Shown here one piece after another: positions 57,959 to 64,000 of a stretch of DNA of 64,000 nt. Within the stretch, counting starts at the first letter, position 1. Every line of letters begins with the position of its first letter. The translations under genes and the position numbers were made by a program. The notes under the pieces were generated by a model, which worked only from the letters and a program-made list of their open reading frames with translations, was not told the DNA's origin and made no database searches. The stretch is taken from the NCBI RefSeq assembly GCF_026210795.1, contig NC_089438.1, forward strand, positions 3,307,501 through 3,371,500, in the 5' to 3' direction. The DNA is from Rhizophagus irregularis. Lineage: Eukaryota > Glomeromycota > Glomeromycetes > Glomerales > Glomeraceae.

Positions 57959-60900
57959 AAATGGTAATATGAAAGGTAAAATAGCGAAATAACAATGTAG
58001 AACGGAGATTTATTATACTGTGAGTTCGTACAGTATATTTGTTAGTTTTTTTTTTGTTATTATTTTTTTTTGTTATTTATATCATAATTATATATATTTG
58101 TTCTTCGAATTTAAATCTAATAAATATTAAATATTGAATTATTTTCCTACCAATTGATCAAAATTTCCATTCCTTAGTTAATATTAGGTTTAATAAATAA
58201 AAGAACTCACTATAAAATTATGTTAATGTTCTGTTTGTTAATATGAGAAATGAGAAAACAAGAAGGGGATGAAGTCTCTCGCCATGTATCCCTAGTTAAT
58301 AAATATGCACTTAAGATATTTTTTCTGTTACTATCACATGACTTATCCGAGCCGTGAATTGAATTCCTTTTTTAATTACAAAATTCATGAGTTGACGGTC
58401 CTAACTAAGATACTGTATGTGTGTAAATGTATAATTTTTTCTTAATAAATTATTGTATTAAGAAAATAGTAAACAGATATAACATTTATTTATTATGAAA
58501 ATACAATATCAGTTGCATCTACAGGAATTTATTCCTCTCTTTTTACCAGCTTTTGTTTCTTTGGTTCCTTGGGGTTAGAGCTTGGATACAAGTTAGAACA
58601 ACTAAAGTCAACTTGAGTAAAATGAGTTAAAAATCCTCAAGTTAATGCCATAGTGCAATGTGCAGACCAAAATTGTTCATAATTTTGATACCCATTCCCT
58701 GTTGTAATAACAAACTTCGCACTAAACTTCCCTCTAACGGTAATGAAGGCTGACATACTGGCCAGCATTACCGATCACAAGAACAAAGCCATAGACTGTA
58801 AACCAATTTTCATAATTCTTTCACTATCCTTCTTGCTGTACTCAATCATGGCTATGGGATAGCATTCCACTTATTTCTATTCTGTGAACTCTACTTGTAT
58901 GGGGTAAAAATATATTTTTTTTTCCCAATCCGAACTTGGGGGAGAAATATTTTTTTTTTCATCCCAATTCTGAACTTGGAGGAAATTATTTTTTTATCCC
59001 CATCCACAAATAAAGAAAATTCTTCCCAATTCAGATGATACGAATAGGGCATGAAAAAAATAATTTCTCCTAATTCGATGCTCATCATACATGCTACTTC
59101 TCGTGCCATGTTAGACATCTCCCCTATGCTATCCATGCTACATGTTGCTCACGTTTATCTCCGCGTTGTGGGTCTTCGATCACGTGGCAGATTTAATATT
59201 TTTGATTGGCCAGATTGGCTACATGATCTTGTCATGTTTATTTGTTTATCGAATCTCATCTCATTTTCAGTATAGGTTCAAGGTTCGTTTCCTTGGTTCT
59301 TTCGGTCTCAAGGTATTTTCTTTTTTTCTTTTGTTTTTATTTCTAACTTACATTCTTACACTTTGTTTCTTACTAACTCTATTTCATTATTTTTAGGTCC
59401 TTTAGTTCTTCCGGTTCTGCAATTAAGGTTCAGTTGTTTTTCACTTTACGTTTCGTTTCGTATCTTTTATTTTTTTTGAATTGCGGTACTTTGCGGAATT
59501 TATTTTGTTTCTGTTACATATTTCGTTTTCACTAATTTTATTTCATTTTTTTAGATCTTATAATTCTTCTGGTTCTACAATTAATAAAGGTATGTTTCTT
59601 ATTTTTATTTATTTTTATTTATTTTGTTTCTATCTTATATTTCGTTTCTTACTAGCTTCATTTTTTTTTATTTTATGGTTTTATTTTTCATCATTATCTT
59701 TTGCTACCCAACTCCTATCATGATCTTTTTTATTTTTTGTCTCTCATCATTTTCACCTCCTATTACTTCTCATTATTCTATCCTTTTCGTCTCCCATTAT
59801 TCTCTATTACATTTTTTCATTTTCCATTATTTCTTTTTCTCTCTTTTTTACTCCCGTCACTTCTTTTCGTCTCCCATCACTCCTTTTCATCTCCCATAGA
59901 AAAGGATTAAAGAAGCAATCTATTCAAATCGCTCCTTTTTTGATCATTGTAATTTACTTATCTTTTCTTTTATTTGTATCACTTCATTAAAAATAAATAC
60001 AGTGATTTTTTCTTTAAAATCGTAAATGTGTGATTTAATTTTAATATTTGCAAATAAAATTTCATTAGATAAGATTATTTTGAATAAATATGCTTTCAAA
60101 AAAAATTTTTTTAAAATATCTTTTGCGATAAAATTTTAAGTTTAGCCGATCAAAAATTAGCTAAGTTAAAAAAATCAGCCGTCAGCCGATTAATAAATTT
60201 ACTTGTACATCATGTGACATTTGAAAAAAAACCTAGCAATTCCCATAAAATTTTACTATTTATCAAAGTTTACTGTTATATTTAACATTTACTTGTTTTA
60301 GTCATTAAGCTAACTTTGTTCACGTGTCCATGATTGGAAATAAAAAAATTTTGACCAAAACTTTGGATTTTGCCCTTTTCTACTGACCACCTTTCATTTA
60401 TCCGCTTAAGAAAAATATTTTTAAATAGCTTCATTTCTTACTTTATTTATTAATATAGGAATAATTTTTGTAATTATTTTTCATAGATAATGGAAACTAA
60501 ATAACACAGTCAATTATTTTAAAGGCAACTTTCTGATTTTATTTAAGATAATTTAAGTATCTTTGAGCAATAAATACTTTTGACATTAAAATTTTGAATT
60601 TTGAGAAAATATTTATGTCATTAAATACCAATTTTTTTTACAATAATTCATGTTATTAGGGTTATTAGGAAAAAGGATGTTATAATAGATTGAAATTTTA
60701 ATTTATTGTTTTGTCATAACATTAATTATCTTTATTTTACAAGCAGTTGAAATTTTTATAATCTTAACCTACTTTAATGATGATTATATCATAACTGAAT
60801 TCATTCGTTAATACGAATTTTCTTCACATAATAATAATGGAAATTACTTCTTTTTATAATTTTTTGTACAGATTTATAGTAATTAAAACTAATTGGACAA

Positions 60901-61306
60901 TACATTTTTTAAAAATTTTTTAACCTAAATAATTTAACGTGATTGATTCTAATTATAATTTTTAATACATATTGTTACTGATAATGTATTTTTCAAATTC
61001 AATGAAGTACCTATATAGTATAATGAAATTTTGGCGTTTGATGATCGACACAGCTTTTTTTTTGTGAAACAAGTATTTTGGTTTGGAATTTGATTGAAAA
61101 GGAAATTTATAATCAGTAGTGATTTCTGTGATCATCAGCTGACTTCTTGAACGCTTTATTGTTTTTGCCTAAATTAAAAATAATTTTGTAAATCGCTGCT
61201 GTGCAACTGTTATACGTTTAAATACGCCCTTTTTTTTTAAAAAAAAAAAAAAATTTTTTTTTACTCCGTTTAGATATAAAATTGAGGTAATATTTATTAA
61301 TCCAAT
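57959..61306. other. Intergenic region with exon-like repeats and pyrimidine-rich tracts
   Basis: At 58908-58998 a ~45-bp unit with CCCAAT(C/T)C(C/T)GAACTTGG occurs twice. At 59275-59592 three exon-like pieces sit between T-rich AG acceptors and GT donors; two read SFSSSGSAIK and SYNSSGSTINK. 59740-59900 is nearly all C/T with repeats of TCGTCTCCCAT. No complete gene could be built. The rest, to 61306, is AT-rich with nothing seen. Confidence 0.4.
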
Positions 61307-63003
61307 ATGGAAGAATTTATACTCAATGATGATGTACTTGAGCAAATAAAAGATTTTGACTATAAGAACCTAACTGAAGAACAAAGTTTTTAATTGATAA
61401 GTTAATATCAAATGAAGAATTAAAAATACGTTATAAAGAAAATGGTTTATGCAAAGAATGTAAGCAACCTAGAGCTTCTGATCGTTGGTGTCAATGTAAA
61501 TTCCAACAAAATTTTAAAAATTGGACTAGTGGAAATCATGAAGTTGACAAGTTTATTCAAAAAGTACAACTTAAAGCTAAAGATTATCATGACGTTTTAG
61601 AATGGATTGAATATGATAGATTTGAAAATGTTGAACACTTGGCAAAAGGAGGATTTGGAACTATTTATAAAGCAATTTGGAAAGATGGACGTATAGATAA
61701 ATGGGATTTTGAGAATAATAAATTGATAAGAAGTAAATATTGGTTTAGGGAATATGAGAAGTTTCCAGTTGTTTTAAAATGTTTACATAATTCTCAAGAT
61801 ATTACATCCGATTTTTTAAGAGAAGTAAGTTACTTATTTGTATATAGTAATTTCAAGATATTGTCCTGCTATTATAAATGTTAAACTGTCTATTAATTAT
61901 TATTATTATGGATTTTTTTTTAGATTGAAACCCATAATATGATTTCACACTCAATTTTTATAACACAATGTTTTGGCATTACTAAAGATCCAGAATCTAG
62001 AAATTTTATAATAGTAATGGCATATGTAATAAATGGTAGTTTAAGACAACATTTAAATAATAGTTTTAATTCAATAAAATGTGATGAAAAGTTGAATATT
62101 TTAGAAGATCTTTAAAAAAACCTCAATTATATTCATGAAAAAGGGTTAATTCATCGTGATTTTCATTGTGGTAATATATTAAAAGAAGACAATTATGCTT
62201 TAATTACTGATTTAGGATTATGTCGACCAGCAAATGTAAAACCATCCCAAAATGAATGTAAAGAACTATATGGGGTATTACCCTATGTAGCACCAGAAGT
62301 TTTAAGAGGAAAAGAATTTACTCAAGAAAGTGATATATATGGATTTGGAATTATTGCATATGAAGTCTGTACAGGGCTTCCTCCTTATCATGATATTGCT
62401 CATGATAAATTCTTAACTATTAGCATTTGTCAAGGACTTAGGCCAAAATCAAATTATAAAATTCCTCAATTAATTCTAAACATAATTAAACAATGTTGGG
62501 ATGCTGATCCTTTAAAACGACCTAAAGCTATTGAATTGTATAATTTATTCAACAATTTATGGAATGAATCATGTGATAATGAATCTGAATTCAAAAAGCA
62601 AATTGAAGAAGCAGATAAAATTAATGAGAAGTTAATATCATCATCATTATCATATACTGGTCCTACTCTTTCATATACTACAAATCCTCAAGCAATTTAC
62701 ACGAGTAGACTTTTAGATTTTAAAAATCTTCCAGAACCAAAAAATGATATTGATAACAAGGATGAATAATTCATTTGGAGAATATTCAGGTAAATAATTT
62801 CCTAATTTAACTTTACAAAAGTATTCTTTAAATATTTTATTGATGTATATAATTATTTTTTTTATATATTATAGAATCAATAGAAGCAATAGATTTTACT
62901 AAACTAGACCTAGGTACTTATATACATTAACTTTTTACATGATTAATTTTATTAATAATATTATTTAATAATTTATTTTTCACTTATAGATAAAAGTAAC
63001 TGA
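61307..63003 (+). pseudogene. Second tyrosine-kinase-like protein kinase, with three lesions
   Basis: Exons 61307-61824, 61924-62789, 62875-62913 and 62990-63003. ATG at 61307 gives MEEFILNDDVLEQIKDFDYK. A one-base loss near 61383-61392 then shifts the frame. The restored frame shows CKECKQPRASDRWCQC, NFKNWTSGN, Gly loop LAKGGFGTIYKA, VVLK, HRDFHCGN, DLG, YVAPEV and CWDADPLKRPK. A TAA at 62113-62115 lies just before the catalytic loop. A third shift near 62760 separates the domain from a conserved mini-exon tail (FGEYS, ESIEAIDFTKLDL, DKSN). Same family and layout as the kinase at 20.7 kb, but clearly a separate copy. Three independent lesions make a sequencing artefact unlikely. Confidence 0.75.
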
Positions 63004-64000
63004 ATTAAAGAAAGGAAAGTGATCTTGGGTGTAAATTTCTTTATTATTTACTATTTATTTTTTTTAACATTACTACAATATGATATTTTATTGGAATATA
63101 TTTTTTATGATTAAATAAAGTATTTATAAAATTATATGAAAAATAAATATAATAAATTGTATGTAGTTTGTTATAAAAATGTAACAAAGTAAACTTACAT
63201 TAATATATTATATTATGTTAATTTTATTATAAAGTTACTCAACCCAAAAAGTAGGTTAAAAACCTATCATGACCTGGTCCAAATTTTTAGTTCAGGTTGG
63301 ATCGGGTACCTGATCTGAGCTGATCCACTAATTAGATATTTGACGGTTGAGACATAGTGATTAGTAAATTAATTAGGTAAAACTAAAAACAATAGAGGGA
63401 ACGGTAAACAATTGTGAAGAACAAATATGTTAAATAAATTTAAAACAAATATAGAAAATTCGTTTAACGTGTTCGAGTTGGAACTAGTAACAATTGTAGC
63501 GGTGGTAATTATACTTCCTGCTGATGATAATAAAGTTGATTTATATGTTGATAATATGAGTGTTTTGCAATATTGGAAAAACTTTGATAGATAATTAGAA
63601 TTTTACTGCCGTATGCAGTAGGACTTTGTCCCTATAGTTAATTTCATTTGTATTGTTTAAACAAATAAACTAAATAAACATATAAATTGAAGTCTTTTTT
63701 TTAATTTTTTAATGAAATAAATTCTCAGGTCTGTACTAGTTTCCATTAACAATTAATAATAAAGTAAATTATATGATTTAATTTTAAAATAATGGGTTTT
63801 TTTTAACAATAAATTAAATTTACGTTTTGTTAGATCATTTCTGATCATTGAATAATTTTATAGGTAATTCGTATTATTGATTATTGTATAGCCATTAAAT
63901 TATCCAGCCAATTGATTTAAATTTTTTTTTATTTTATCTTGCGTAAAATAGCCATGCATATACGAGATACATATAAAATCAAAATAATTTTATGACTATT
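63004..64000. other. Intergenic sequence to the window end
   Basis: AT-rich; holds one RNase H-like relic (63475-63594) and no gene. Confidence 0.45.
63475..63594 (+). pseudogene. RNase H-like fragment of a retroelement
   Basis: One open stretch reads ELELVTIVAVVIILPADDNK, then VDLYVDNMSVLQYWKNFDR and a stop. Glu followed by a hydrophobic helix and then a strand ending in an Asp (usually TDSxxV) is the RNase H pattern of LINE-type elements. The upstream catalytic Asp and RT are missing. Short relic, moderate certainty. Confidence 0.35.

Noticed and set aside
59481-59910. Overlapping Phe/Leu/Ser-rich ORFs resembling membrane proteins
   Set aside because: They are translations of pyrimidine-rich DNA; any C/T tract gives Phe, Leu, Ser and Pro codons.

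Overview
The window looks like nuclear DNA of a filamentous fungus, most likely an arbuscular mycorrhizal one (Glomeromycotina, Rhizophagus-like). This is inference. The DNA is very AT-rich. Genes carry many short GT..AG introns. Several families fit that group: kinases with a short Cys motif before the catalytic domain and a tail of mini-exons, F-box proteins, a WD40-like relic, a GHKL-ATPase/DUF3684-type protein, and a gag-like domain reused in a host-type gene. No tRNA, rRNA, CRISPR or bacterial-type operon was seen.

Layout. 0-6 kb: a decayed coding relic, a GIY-YIG/zinc-knuckle protein (1634-2248) and a 10-exon gene (3596-6005) joining a gag-like domain to three tandem ubiquitin-binding ZnF-UBP domains. 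6-20 kb: gene-poor, with a broken small gene split by a MITE (7079-7605), a frameshifted small secreted-protein relic (11977-12290), a 387-bp hairpin element (12711-13097), exon-like tandem repeats at 15 kb, a WD40 relic, a poly-Q protein (18260-18889) and two adjacent small MITEs. 20.7-22.9 kb: a kinase gene with one frameshift. 23,713-27,845: a complete Mutator-like transposon with terminal repeats, a 10-bp target duplication and an intact 13-exon, 795-aa transposase model. 30.1-31.8 kb: an F-box protein. 37,791-45,240: a young Ty3/gypsy LTR retrotransposon on the minus strand, inserted in a region of diverged repeats. 47-50.5 kb: transposon and gene relics. 52,207-57,958: a 14-exon gene for a 1,598-aa protein with an Hsp90-like ATPase N-terminus and a C-terminal HExxH motif. 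61.3-63.0 kb: a second kinase, broken by three lesions.

There is no operon logic. The genes are independent single loci among mobile elements. Intact host-type genes are the GIY-YIG gene, the ZnF-UBP gene, the poly-Q ORF, the F-box gene and the GHKL/HExxH gene. Two of them (ZnF-UBP array, F-box) point to ubiquitin biology, but nothing shows that they work together. Exon models were built by hand from splice consensus and reading-frame continuity. No database search was possible, so family names rest on recognised motifs.
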